NCBI GenBank assembly: GCA_963765705.1
Contig: CAVXXJ010000011.1
Coordinates: 434,001-498,000, forward strand
DNA: 64,000 nucleotides
DNA from: Gaiellasilicea sp963765705
GTDB lineage: Bacteria > Actinomycetota > Thermoleophilia > Gaiellales > Gaiellaceae
Reading direction: 5' to 3'
Translations under genes and position numbers: made by a program
Shown here: positions 8,932-18,448 of the stretch, piece by piece
Layout of the letters: the number at the start of each line of letters is the position of its first letter
Numbering within the stretch: the first letter of the stretch is position 1
The notes under the pieces: model-generated
What the model was told of the DNA's origin: nothing
The model's input: only the letters and a program-made list of their open reading frames with translations
Databases searched by the model: none

Positions 8932-10239
8932 CTACGGAGCGCCGGCGGGCGTCCGCGCGCCGAGCCAGCGCGGTAGGTACTCGCGCGCGAAGAGCTCGTT
9001 CGCGACCATCGTCGCCGCGCCGATCACACCGGCGTGACCGTCGAGCTCAGACCGCCTGACGATCAGATCGCGTGTGGCGAGCGGAAGCGAGCGGCGGTAG
9101 ATCGTCTGGCGAATCGTGGCGAGCAGCAGGTCGCCGGCGCCGGAGACGCCGCCGCCGATCACGAGGAGCGACGGATTGAAGAAGTTGACGATGCCCGTGA
9201 GCATCTGTCCGATCAACCGGCCCGCCTCCGTGATCAGCTCGACGCTGACCTGGTCGCCGTGCTTCGAGGCGAGCGCCACGTCGGCCGCGTCGACGAAGCC
9301 CTTCTCGTCGAGGATCCCACGCAGGATCGCGCTGCGGCCAGCTCGGGCCGCTGCCTCGCCATCCCGAGCGAGCGCGGCGCCTCCCGCGAAGGCCTCGAGG
9401 CAGCCGCTCATGCCGCAGCGGCAGATCACGTCGCGGTCCGGCCGGCACGTAGATGTGACCGACGTCGCCCGCTGAGCCCTGGGCGCCGCGATGGATCCGT
9501 CCGTCCACGACGATGCCCGCGCCGATCCCGGTGCCGATCTTGACGAACACGAAGTTCTTGACGCCGCGGCCGCAACCGGCGGTCAGCTCACCAAGCGCCA
9601 TCACGTTCACGTCGTTGTCGAGCCACACGGGCACACCGCGGCCGGCGAACCGCTTGCGCACGTCGTACCCGTCCCAGCCGGGCATGATCGGCGGCGAGAT
9701 CGGGAGCGCGGACTCGAATTCGACCGGGCCCGGGACGCCGATCCCGATCCCCCAGAGGCTCCCCGTCAGGGCGCCGGCCTGAGCCTCGCATTCGTCGAAG
9801 AGCTCCTCGACGCGGGCGAGCACCGCGTCCGGACCGGCCGCGATGTCGGCAGCCTCCGCTCGATGGACGAGGACCTCGCCCGAGAGATCGGCGAGTGCGA
9901 CGTCCATGCTCGTTGCGCCGAGGTCCGCGACGAGCAGGTAGCCGGCGTCGGCGCGGAAGCGGAGCAGCCGGGGCGCGCGTCCTCCCGTCGACGGCCCGAG
10001 CCCGTCCTCGGTGAGGAGGCCGTAGTCGAGGAGCGATCGACGCGCTGCGTGACAACTGACCGGCCGAGCCCGGTCGCCTCGACGAGACGCGCGCGGGACG
10101 ACTCGCCCTGCGTGCGGACGTGGTCGAGGACTGCGACGAGCCCATCCGGCGGCACCTGGACGTCCGTGGAAGCTTCCGTCGTAGACTTCTGGGGCTTCGG
10201 ACTGCGTGTAGCCACTTCCGCGGTCATTGTAGGGCACAT
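8932..10239 (-). pseudogene. ROK-family transcriptional regulator / sugar kinase, broken into three frames
   Basis: Read with two single-base shifts, this is a complete ROK (NagC/XylR type) regulator of about 435 aa. The first segment (start near 10239 or 10227) carries a winged HTH (LDHVRTQGESSRARLVEATG). Near 10030-10045 the frame changes to LLDYGLLTEDG and the kinase-like ROK core (LLVADLGATSMDVALADL, GIGVPGPVEFES, WLDNDVNVMALGE, GTGIGAGIVVDG). Near 9436-9441 it returns to the original frame at VICRCGMSGCLEAFAGG, the ROK zinc motif. The two shifts cancel: total length is 1,308 bases, a multiple of three. Every segment is well conserved, so either both breaks are sequence errors or the gene was lost recently. 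It is divergent from glpK, which it may control. Confidence 0.8.
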
Positions 10240-10317
10240 CTGCCTACAGCGACAAGACTTCGCCTGAGAATCGGCAAAAGAAGTGCCGAAAATTCTTCCA
10301 GAGTCCGCTCCCCGGCC

Positions 10318-10353
10318 TAGAATCGGCCGATGAGCCTCCTGCCCGCGGCGTGA
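10318..10353 (+). promoter_or_regulatory. glpK promoter (TAGAAT) with leaderless 7-codon ORF overlapping the glpK start
   Basis: TAGAAT at 10318-10323 is followed six bases later by an ATG at 10330. That ATG opens the ORF MSLLPAA, whose TGA (10351-10353) overlaps the apparent GTG start of glpK (10350) as GTGA. Either glpK is translated by reinitiation from a tiny leaderless ORF, or one base is missing and MSLLPAAVILAIDQG is the true N-terminus. Upstream lie small inverted repeats, tgtagg...cctaca near 10226-10246 and tcggca...tgccga at 10271-10289, which are candidate ROK sites. Confidence 0.45.
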
Positions 10354-11765
10354 TCCTCGCGATCGACCAGGGAACGACAGGCACCACCTGCCTCGTCGTG
10401 GACGGCGAGCTCCGCCCCAGCGGTCGCGGGTATCGAGAGTTGCCGCAGCACTACCCGCGCCCGGGTTGGGTCGAGCACGACCCCGAGGAGCTCTGGGCCT
10501 CCGTGCTCGGCGCCGCCGACGACGCCGTCAGGTCGTCGGGCGTCCGCCCGTCCGAGCTGAAGGCGATCGGAATCACGAACCAGCGCGAGACCACGGTTCT
10601 CTGGGAGCGAGCCACCGGCAGAGCGGTCGCGCCGGCGATCGTCTGGCAGGACCGGCGAACCGCTGAGCGTTGCAGCGAGCTGCCGGCCGAGCTGCTGCGC
10701 GCGCGCACGGGGCTCGTGCCCGATCCGTACTTCTCCGCCACCAAGCTCGAATGGCTGCTCGCGCGCACCGACGTGCCACGCTCCGAGCTCGCCTTCGGCA
10801 CGGTCGACTCGTGGCTCGTCTGGAAGCTGACCGGCGGTCGCGCCCACGTCACCGACCTGACCAACGCGTCTCGGACGATGCTGCTCGACCTCGACTCGCT
10901 CGACTGGAGCGACGAGCTGCTCGAGCTCTTCGGCGTCGGCCGGGAGCTGCTGCCACGGCTCGTGCGCTCGTCGGAGGTGGTCGACGAGGCGGAGCTGCTC
11001 GGGGTCAAGCTGCCGATCGCCGGGATCGCCGGGGATCAGCAGGCGGCGCTCTTCGGCCATGGCTGCTTCGACCGTGGCGAGGCGAAGGCGACCTACGGCA
11101 CGGGCAGCTTCGTGCTCGTGAACGCGGGCGCAGAGCGTGGGCCGGCACCGCCGGGCCTGCTCGAGACGGTCGCTGCGTCCGGCGGATACGCGCTCGAGGG
11201 AGCGATTCTCGCGAGCGGCGCCGCGATCCAGTGGCTGCGCGACGGGCTCGGCATCCTCACCGATGCGGCGGAGAGCGATCAGCTCGCACGGTCTGTCGAG
11301 TCGACCGGTGGCGTCCACTTCGTCCCCGCGCTTGCCGGCCTCGGCTCGCCGCACTGGGATGCGCAGGCGCGTGGGCTGATCAGCGGGATCACTCGCGGGA
11401 CGACCCGCGCGCACCTCGTCCGCGCCGCGCTCGAGGCGATCGCGTTCCAGGTCGCGGACGTGCTCGACGGCCTCCCGGGCGGCGCCGAGCTGCTGCGCGC
11501 GGATGGCGGCGCCAGCGCGAACGGGTTCCTGATGCAGTTCCAGGCCGACCTGCTCGGCTGCCCTGTCGAGGTGGCCGCGGAGCGTGAGATGACGGCGCTC
11601 GGAGCCGCCGCGCTCGCTGGCCGGGCGATCGGCCTCTGGCCGGACGACGAGGCGATCCGGGCGAGGCGTCGGCCCGGAGCGGTCTACGAGCCGGCCGCCG
11701 ACCGCGACAACGTCGCGGCCCGACGGGCCGAATGGCGCGCGGCGCTCGACCGGGCGCTGCTCTGA
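10350..11765 (+). CDS. glpK: Glycerol kinase
   Basis: This FGGY-family kinase phosphorylates glycerol with ATP to give sn-glycerol 3-phosphate in the cytoplasm. The N-terminus ILAIDQGTTGT is the phosphate-binding loop. NQRETTVLWE contains the Arg-Glu pair that contacts glycerol, and GIAGDQQAALFGHGC holds the catalytic Asp. GTGSFVLVNAG and GLGSPHWDAQARGLISG are the family's C-terminal signatures. The product is 471 aa from GTG 10350, slightly short of the usual 495-500. The start is uncertain by about seven residues (see the promoter entry). No facilitator or glycerol-3-phosphate dehydrogenase is adjacent. A hairpin follows the stop. Confidence 0.93.
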   Translation: MILAIDQGTTGTTCLVVDGELRPSGRGYRELPQHYPRPGWVEHDPEELWASVLGAADDAVRSSGVRPSELKAIGITNQRETTVLWERATGRAVAPAIVWQDRRTAERCSELPAELLRARTGLVPDPYFSATKLEWLLARTDVPRSELAFGTVDSWLVWKLTGGRAHVTDLTNASRTMLLDLDSLDWSDELLELFGVGRELLPRLVRSSEVVDEAELLGVKLPIAGIAGDQQAALFGHGCFDRGEAKATYGTGSFVLVNAGAERGPAPPGLLETVAASGGYALEGAILASGAAIQWLRDGLGILTDAAESDQLARSVESTGGVHFVPALAGLGSPHWDAQARGLISGITRGTTRAHLVRAALEAIAFQVADVLDGLPGGAELLRADGGASANGFLMQFQADLLGCPVEVAAEREMTALGAAALAGRAIGLWPDDEAIRARRRPGAVYEPAADRDNVAARRAEWRAALDRALL

Positions 11766-11766
11766 C

Positions 11767-11803
11767 AGCAGGGGCGGCGCCGAGGTCCGGCACCGCCCCT
11801 GCT
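11767..11803. terminator. Hairpin between convergent glpK and DUF6351 gene
   Basis: Arms agcaggggcggcgcc (11767-11781) and ggcaccgcccctgct (11789-11803) form a 15-bp stem with one mismatch and a 7-base loop. It sits in the 48-base gap between two convergent stops, so it can serve both strands as a terminator. A short tt follows on the plus side. Confidence 0.65.
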
Positions 11804-11813
11804 TGGTGTCTCG

Positions 11814-14277
11814 CTAGTCCTCCTCGGACACAGGTGGGTTGCCGAGCGGCTGGCCTCCCGGTCCGTCCTTGAACGTCGTCCAGCCGTCCGCCCGGTCCTG
11901 CTCGGCGCCCCGCTTGGCCCAGTTGCAGACGCCAGTTGGGAAGACGGCCTCGAGCCGTGCCTGCTGCTCGGCGGTGAACGTGACGCCGGCGTAGTCGGCG
12001 TTCTCGAAGTCCAGACGCTTCGTCTGGCACTTGAAGACGTTCTCCGACAGCGGCCCGCCCGCCGCCTGCCGCGGCGAGCTCTGGTACTTGACCGGGCACT
12101 CGGCGGCGTCGAGCGGGATGTTCGCCGCGATCTGCGCGTCGGTCGCACCGTTCGTGGTCAGGCAGCGGTCGATCGCGGTCAGCGGCTTGCCCGCCCGGAT
12201 CTTGTCCTCGACCTTGAAGTGGGTGGTGTCGGCCTCCACGTTCGCGAGCCACTGGTCGAGCGTCGTGAACGAGAGCAACCCGAGTGCGGCGCCGGGCTGA
12301 GCTGCCCCGCCGCCGGGCCCGACGAACGCCCAGATCACCTGGTTGTCGTGGTTGCCGTTCGCCTTGTCGAGCCGCTCACGGACCGACCAGGCACGCCAGT
12401 TCATGTGGATCTCGACCGCCGCCTGGTTGCCGCGGAGGTCGATGATCGCGGTCTTGGCGAGCTGCTTGCCGTCGCTGACGATGCCAGCCGTGTACGCGGT
12501 CTTCAGAGCGAGCGGCGACGCCGTCGCCCGTTTGGGCGGCACCCACTCGAAGTCCTGGTTGAAGCTGCCGACGCCCTCGTTCAGCTGGGTGAACTGCTCG
12601 GCGTTGATCACGCCCGCCTGCAGCGCCTTCAGCCCGTACTGGATGCCGGAGTTGTCGAGCGGTGTGTTGCCGCGCGTGATCCCGTCCGGGACCGGTCGTC
12701 TTCCCGAACATCGCCGCGTCGTGATCCGCGGCCGTGCAGCGGATCCCTCCCGGCCGGAGCAGCTTGTCGAACGTGAGCGCCGCCGGCCAGCCGGAGCCGC
12801 AGTTGCCGCTGTTCGAGGGGTTGAAGGACGGCAGGAACGCCCCGTTCCACGCGGCGCAGAAGCCCTGCCCGGCGTGGCCGTTGATCGCGTTCCGCTGCTC
12901 GGTCGTGAGCAACGCGCCGTTCGGCGTCGTGTAGTACCGCGCGCCGAGCAGGCCGCACTCCATGACCTCGATCGCGGTCGTGAACGTGTCCGGATAGGTG
13001 CAATTCGGCTGGATCCCGTTCAGGAGACCCGGGTACGCGGCCGCGATGTTCAGCTGCATGATCGAGCCGCCGGAGCAGCCGGCGCCCATCGTGTAGCGGA
13101 TCGGGCCGTAGCTCTCGGCGACTCGCTCCTTGACCATCATCATCGTCTCGGCCGCGAGCGTGTCGTTCGCGTTCGTGCCGTGGTCGGTCAGCGACGAGGT
13201 CGCGACCATGAAGCCGCGGCGCAGCGCCGTGTTGTTCCAGGCGGTCGTCCCGCCGGGCGGCGTCTGGAACCGGCTGACGCCGCTCGAGGCGCCGAAGATC
13301 CAGTACAGCTTCCCGTTCCAGCCCTTCTGAGCCGCCCAGGGCGCGCTCGGCTGCGTCGGGTCGTGGAACGTCACGAGCTCGTAGATGCCGCGGTTCATCG
13401 TGCCGCGCTCGACGCGGACGATGCTCTTGACCGTGTCGCCGCGGTCGTTCGTGAAGCTCGCGATGTCGGCCGGAGCGGGCGGGGTCGCGAGGCTGTACGG
13501 CTCGAAGCACCGCGTGGCGCCCGTGTTCGTGAACGTGCACGTTGCCGGATCGCGCGTCGCCGGCTGGTACCAGTAGGTGTATCGCGACGCCGCGTTGCAG
13601 CTCGCGTCCGAGGCTCCCTCCAGCCCGCTGACCCGGGAGTTGACCGTCGCGGTCAGGCTCGTGCCGGGGATCGTGACCACGGTCGGCGTCGCCGCCGGCT
13701 GGGCGCAGACCCACGGCTGCAGCTGCTCGCCCGAGAAGACAGGCCCACTCGCAGGGTGGTTCGTGATCGTCAGGCGGGCCGTCTTGGGCGCCTTGGTCTT
13801 CGACTTCGGGCCCGTCGGCACCGAGTGGGCGACGACCTCGTTGTCGCCGAGCGCAAGCCCGCTGACGATGCCGCTGAACGTGTCGTCCTCACGGAGCGCG
13901 AACGCACTCGTGACGTCGGTGCCGTTCACCGTGACGGTGACGTTGTCGTCCGTGAACCGGTGCGGGAAGACGACCTCGACGAGCGCTTGGCCGTCGGAGA
14001 CCAGGTCGGCCCGGTTGGAGAGCACGCGAAGCCCGAGCTCACCGTGTTGCGGCCCCTTCGCCTTCGCGGGACGCGCGGCGCGGAGCGCCGTGGCTTCCTC
14101 GGCGGAGACCGTGAAGCGGTCCGCTGCCGTTGCGTCTGCTGCTGCGTCAGCCGCCGGGTCGTCGCCCGAGTCGCCGTAGGCCGACATCGGCGCGAGCGCG
14201 AGCAGCGCCGCGAGCAACGCGAGCATGCTGAGTAGGCCGCGCTTTCGCGCGGAACGCCCCGAAGCTGGTGCAGACAC
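11814..14277 (-). CDS. Exported DUF6351-type protein, one frameshift
   Basis: Start GTG 14277 has a strong aggggagg Shine-Dalgarno seven bases upstream and encodes a signal sequence (LLSMLALLAALLALAPMSAYG). The protein continues with ELGLRVLSNRADLVSDGQAL, VNGTDVTSAF, LTITNHPASGPVFSGEQLQP and TMGAGCSGGSIMQLNIAAAYPGLL, matching what I know of the DUF6351 family of exported proteins. The GCSGGS motif resembles an alpha/beta-hydrolase nucleophile elbow. Near 12688-12696, after AAMFGKTTG, the frame must change to continue as DGITRGNTPLDNSGIQYGLK and the C-terminal half (to PPVSEED). Total length is 2,464 bases, one over a multiple of three, so one extra base explains it. Intact it would be about 820 aa. 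Enzymatic activity is unproven. Confidence 0.8.
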
Positions 14278-14407
14278 CTGATCCTCCCCTGACAGAGTGA
14301 TGCGGGCGCATGCATCCCCCGCCGCCCGCGGACTCCACGAACCTAACGCAGTTCATTGCGAAGGTAAAGCCGGTCGGGCGGCGAGATGCGTGTGTGAAGA
14401 TCACCCG

Positions 14408-15004
14408 ATGCAGCACAGCCCGGAGCTGGAGCGCTGGATCCTCGCTGAGCTGCCGGCGGACACGGAGTCCGTCCTCGATCTCGGCTGCGGCGTCGGCAGA
14501 ACGGGCTTCCTCCTCTGGGAGCAGGGGATCGGGGCGGAGCGTGTCGGTGTCGAGCTCAGTCCGGAGTACGCCGAGCGGGCGCGCGGGCTCGGCGTCTACG
14601 ACCGCGTCGAGGAGGCAGACCTCTCGCAAGGCTTGTCCCAGTTCGGGGACGGCAACTTCGACGTCGTGCTCTGCATCGACGTCCTGGCGCAGCTGGAGAA
14701 GGCGGCGGGGCTTCGGCTCGTGCAGGAGTGCGAGCGCGTCGCGCGGCGGCGCGTGGTGCTGCTCGTCCCGCTCCTGAAGCAGCCCCGTGCGCGCTCCGCG
14801 CCGACGGAGTCGGACCGCTCCACGTGGACGATCGGCGATCTGCGCGAGCTCGGCTACGAGACGAAGCCGTTCGGCTCGAAGCGCGCCGCCGGTGTCTACG
14901 GCGGCCGGAGGTTCCTGCTCGCGTTCTACGTCGGCACGCTCCTCTCGCAGCTGTTCCCACGCTTCGCCGGCGAGGCGATCGCGGCGAAGGACGTCGGCGT
15001 TTAG
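14408..15004 (+). CDS. Class I SAM-dependent methyltransferase
   Basis: This 198-residue protein has motif I VLDLGCGVGRTGFLL, an acidic residue ending the second strand (VGVELSPEYAERA) and NFDVVLCIDVL as motif IV. That is a Rossmann-fold methyltransferase of the small-molecule type. I took ATG 14408 because earlier in-frame codons lack family similarity. It faces away from the DUF6351 gene (130-base gap) and lies 120 bases upstream of the Ala-rich repeat protein and M50 protease, which it might modify; that is speculation from position. Its last coding bases contain one copy of a 24-bp direct repeat whose second copy lies after the M50 gene. Confidence 0.8.
   Translation: MQHSPELERWILAELPADTESVLDLGCGVGRTGFLLWEQGIGAERVGVELSPEYAERARGLGVYDRVEEADLSQGLSQFGDGNFDVVLCIDVLAQLEKAAGLRLVQECERVARRRVVLLVPLLKQPRARSAPTESDRSTWTIGDLRELGYETKPFGSKRAAGVYGGRRFLLAFYVGTLLSQLFPRFAGEAIAAKDVGV
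14968..14991 (+). repeat. 24-bp direct repeat, copy 1
   Basis: These 24 bases at the 3' end of the methyltransferase gene are identical to 18388-18411. Both copies read GEAIAAKD in their local frame. They bracket the Ala-rich protein and the M50 protease. Confidence 0.6.
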
Positions 15005-15124
15005 CAGCTACGACTGAACCGCCGGAGCACCTCGCAGGTCGGGCCATATCCAGCGGCTGGGGTACGCCGTTATCACTTTCGAGTCATCCGACTCTCACAT
15101 CGATCGACGACCAAAGGGGGAGCT

Positions 15125-15925
15125 GTGGACGACGAGCGCGCGCGCGTAGCGATGGACGAGATCGAGGCGGAGGACGCCGTCTCGCTGCCGAACAAGGAGG
15201 TTCTGTCTCTGCTCGACGTCAATGCAGACGTCGACTTGGGGCTCGACCTCGCGGCGCCGATCGACCTGGCCGCCGCGGCGAATCTGAACGTCGCCGCACC
15301 GATCGAGGCCGCAGCTTCCGCGAACCTCCTCAGCCCGGATTCGCAGGCGGTTGCGGTCGCGCAGCAGTCGGGCTCGCTCTCGCAGTCGCTGACCGGCGTC
15401 AGCGCCGACGCTGTCGCCACTCAGGACGCATCGATCACGCAGAGCGCCGATGCCGGCGAGGGCGGTCCGGACGCCACCTCGGCAGAGGCCGGTGCGGCCG
15501 CCACTCCCGGCGCAGCTTCGACCGAGCCGGTCTCCCCGGTTGCGGCGGGCGAGGAGACGGGCCCGGCTGTGGCCGACGCACCCGCAGCGGCGCCTGCGCC
15601 GGCCGGCGCAGTCGGCGACCCGACCGCCGCGGCGGACGATGCGGGCGACGTGGTCGGCGGGGTCAGCTCCTTCCTCGACGGCGGCAGCCTGCTGTCGGCG
15701 AACGTGAACGTCGACGCGGATGCGAACCTCACGGCGCCGGTCGCCGGAGCCGTCGCGGCGAACGCGAACGTCGCGGCGCCGATCGACGCGGCAGTCGCCG
15801 CGAACATCGCCTCGCCCGGCGCGATCGCGCAGGCCCAGGCCGTCCAGAACCTGGACATCTCGCAGACCATGGAGGACGTCGAGGCGAACGCCACGGCCGA
15901 CCAGGACGCGGACGTCGACCAGTAA
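15125..15925 (+). CDS. Ala-rich two-repeat protein, possible substrate of the adjacent M50 protease
   Basis: Start GTG 15125 is preceded by aaaggggg. The product is 266 aa with no signal peptide and an unusual composition (Ala, Asp, Val, Asn). It contains two related units of about 65-70 residues separated by an Ala/Pro/Glu-rich linker. The first has VAAPIEAAASANLLSP, the second VAAPIDAAVAANIASPG, and each ends in an acidic, Gln-rich tail (VATQDASITQ; TADQDADVDQ). The N-terminal 40 residues (EDAVSLPNKEVLSLLDVNAD) resemble a helical leader. It is 30 bases upstream of the PqqD-M50 protease gene and surely cotranscribed with it. I do not recognise the family. A structural surface protein or a peptide precursor are both possible. 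Upstream, gagtc-atcc-gactc may be an operator. Confidence 0.7.
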   Translation: MDDERARVAMDEIEAEDAVSLPNKEVLSLLDVNADVDLGLDLAAPIDLAAAANLNVAAPIEAAASANLLSPDSQAVAVAQQSGSLSQSLTGVSADAVATQDASITQSADAGEGGPDATSAEAGAAATPGAASTEPVSPVAAGEETGPAVADAPAAAPAPAGAVGDPTAAADDAGDVVGGVSSFLDGGSLLSANVNVDADANLTAPVAGAVAANANVAAPIDAAVAANIASPGAIAQAQAVQNLDISQTMEDVEANATADQDADVDQ

Positions 15926-15955
15926 GCAGTCCGAGCTCGAGCGGATGGGAGTCAC

Positions 15956-18374
15956 ATGACCACTACCGCCGAGCCTCGCGCAGAGCTCGAGGGCGCCGCG
16001 GGTCGCGGCGCTCTCGACCGTGCGCGCGGCGTCGAGCTGCTCGGCGACTTCGACGGCTCCGGCTACGAGGAGGGGTCGGCGCTGGTGCGTCGCGCCGATG
16101 GTCAGATGGTCCAGCTCGGGCCGCTGATGTACGCGCTCCTCGACTGCGTCGACGGACAGCGCGACGTCTCGGCGCTCGCCGGCTGCCTCTCCGAACGGCT
16201 GGGCCGTGAGCTCGACGAGCAGCACGTCGTCCGCCTGGCCGAGAAGCTGGCCGAGCAGGGGCTGCTCGCAGGCACGGAGGCGAACGCGCCCGATCGGCCG
16301 AACCCACTCCTGGGGCTCCGCGCCAGGGTGCTCGTCACCAACCCGGCGATCACGCGCCGCCTCACCGCCCCGTTTACGTTCCTGTTTCGGCCCTGGCTCG
16401 TGTGGCCGATTCTCGCCCTCTTCGCGGCCGTGCTGTGGTTCGTGCTCGTGCACAAGGGCGTCGCGTCGGCCACGAGCGAGGCGTTCGCGAACCCCGAGCT
16501 CCTGCTGCTCGTGTTCGTCCTCGCGGTGGGCTCCGCCGCGTTCCACGAGATCGGCCACGCAGCCGCGTGCCGGTACAGCGGCGGGAAGCCCGGTGGGATG
16601 GGCGCCGGCCTGTACATGGTCTGGCCCGCCTTCTACACAGACGTCACGGACGCGTACCGCCTCGCGCGCCGCGACCGGCTGCGCGTGGACCTCGGGGGCC
16701 TGTACTTCAACGTGCTTGTCGCGGTCGCGACGGTCGGAGCATGGCTCGTGTGGCGCGCGGACGCACTACTGCTCCTCGTCGCGCTCCAGCTGATCCAGAT
16801 GGTCAAGCAGCTCTCGCCGGTGATCCGGGCCGACGGTTACCACATCCTCTCCGACCTCACGGGGGTGCCCGACCTCTACGCGCACATCGGCCCGACGCTG
16901 CGCCGGCTGCTGCCGTGGAACCGCAACGAGCCGTCGGCCCTGACGGGCCGGGCGCGGCTGATCGTCACGCTGTGGGTGCTCGTGGTCGTGCCGGCGCTCC
17001 TGGCCATGGCACTCGGCGCCGTCCTGCTTCTGCCGCGCCTGATCGCGACGGCCTGGGCGAGCGGGAGCGAGATCGCTTCTGGTGTCCCGGACGCAGCCGG
17101 GGAGGGACGGATCCTCGATGTGCTGACCGCGGCGGTTCAGCTGCTCGGCCTCACCCTCCCGATGCTCGGAGCGGTTGTCCTGACGCACGGCATCGTGCGT
17201 GCCGCGTGGCGCTCGGCCAAGACGTGGAGCAGCGGCCGGCCCGTGCGCCAGGGTGTGCTCTCCGCCGCCGCGGCCGCGGCCGCTTGCACCGCCGCCTGGG
17301 CCTGGTGGCCGGCTGGTCAGTACCAGCCGATTCAACCGACCGCGAACGGGACACTGGTCTCGCTCGCGAGCGCGGTCGCTTCGCCGCAGACCGTCGCTCG
17401 GCCCGGCCCGGCCGCCGTCGCCGCCGAGCCGCAGCTCGAGCCGGGGACGCACCTTGCCATGGCGATGATTCCGGTCGACGGGGCGAGCGAGGAGCGGCCG
17501 GCGCTCTTCGTGATCGAGGACGACGACGGCCAGACGGTCGCGCTCTTCGCCGACGAGCTCACGGAGGAGGTGGAGTCGGCCGAAGGCACGCCGGGGGCCG
17601 AGACCTCTTCGGCGCCGGCCGTCAGGGCGGTCGCGCTTCCGTTCAGGCTGCCCGGCGCGCCAGGCCCGGGCGGGACGCAGGCTCTCGCGGTCGGGACCGA
17701 GGACGGCGCGATCACCTACAAGGTCGCCTACGCCCTCATCACGGTCAGGGACGGGCAGCCGGTGACGAACACGAACAGCGCCTTCGCCTTCGCGAGCTGC
17801 AACGCGTGCACGACCATCGCCGTGTCGGTGCAGATCGTGCTCGTGATCGGCCGCAGCAACGTCATCGCACCCATCAACGCCGCCGGAGCGCTCAACGTCA
17901 ACTGCCCAGCCTGCTTGACGACGGCGATCGCCAGGCAGTTCGTCGTGACGCTCACGGGCGAGCCGTCCGAGGAGCTTCAGCAGCGGCTCGTCGCCGCCTT
18001 GCAGGAGCTCGACGCGCTGACGGCGCTCGGTGGAAACGTGGCGGCTGCGGTGGCGGAGATCGCCGAGGTGGAGAGAGAGATCCAGAAGGAGCTGGAAGAC
18101 AGCGGCCTGCTCGTCCCCCCGTCGACCACGGCCACGACGACTGCGCCGACCACGACCACCTCCCCCGCGACGACCACCGCGACGGTGCCGACCACGACGG
18201 AGGACTCGGCGAGGCCGGCGCCGCCCCCACCACCGTCCGACACGCCGACCACCGACACCTCGTCGTCGACGACGAGTACGACGACGACGACGACCACACA
18301 CGACGACGACGACCACGACAACCCCCACGACGACCGAGGCCCCGCCGCCCCCGACGACAACTACACCCGGCTGA
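15956..18374 (+). CDS. Membrane M50-type metalloprotease with N-terminal PqqD-like domain; frameshift in Thr-rich tail
   Basis: Residues about 45-105 (LVRRADGQMVQLGPLMYALL to KLAEQGLLAG) form a PqqD-like winged-helix domain, the fold used to bind leader peptides in RiPP systems. A multi-pass membrane core follows with HEIGH at 197-201 and Asp293 in RADGYHILSD, the probable third zinc ligand. This is the layout of putative peptide zinc metalloproteases. After the last membrane segments comes an extracytoplasmic domain with two CxxC pairs, CNAC at 615-618 and CPAC at 650-653, which could bind metal or form disulfides. A Thr/Pro-rich tail ends it. In the tail (about 18285-18302) the frame must slip one base to keep the Thr/Pro composition and stop at 18374. 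Without the slip the ORF runs on as HDDDDHD into the PIN gene. Confidence 0.75.
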
Positions 18375-18387
18375 GCCTGGGTGCGAT

Positions 18388-18411
18388 CGGCGAGGCGATC
18401 GCGGCGAAGGA
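18388..18411 (+). repeat. 24-bp direct repeat, copy 2
   Basis: This is identical to 14968-14991 and lies just past the probable end of the M50 gene and 38 bases before the PIN-domain gene. Similarity outside the 24 bases is limited to a short gtcggcg with a 3-base offset. Confidence 0.6.
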
Positions 18412-18448
18412 TGTCGTCGGCGAGCCGACGATCTGGTGTAGTAGCCCG

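Noticed and set aside
18120..18370. CRISPR array or microsatellite
   Set aside because: The repeats are acg/acc codons of a Thr-rich protein tail. There is no repeat-spacer structure.
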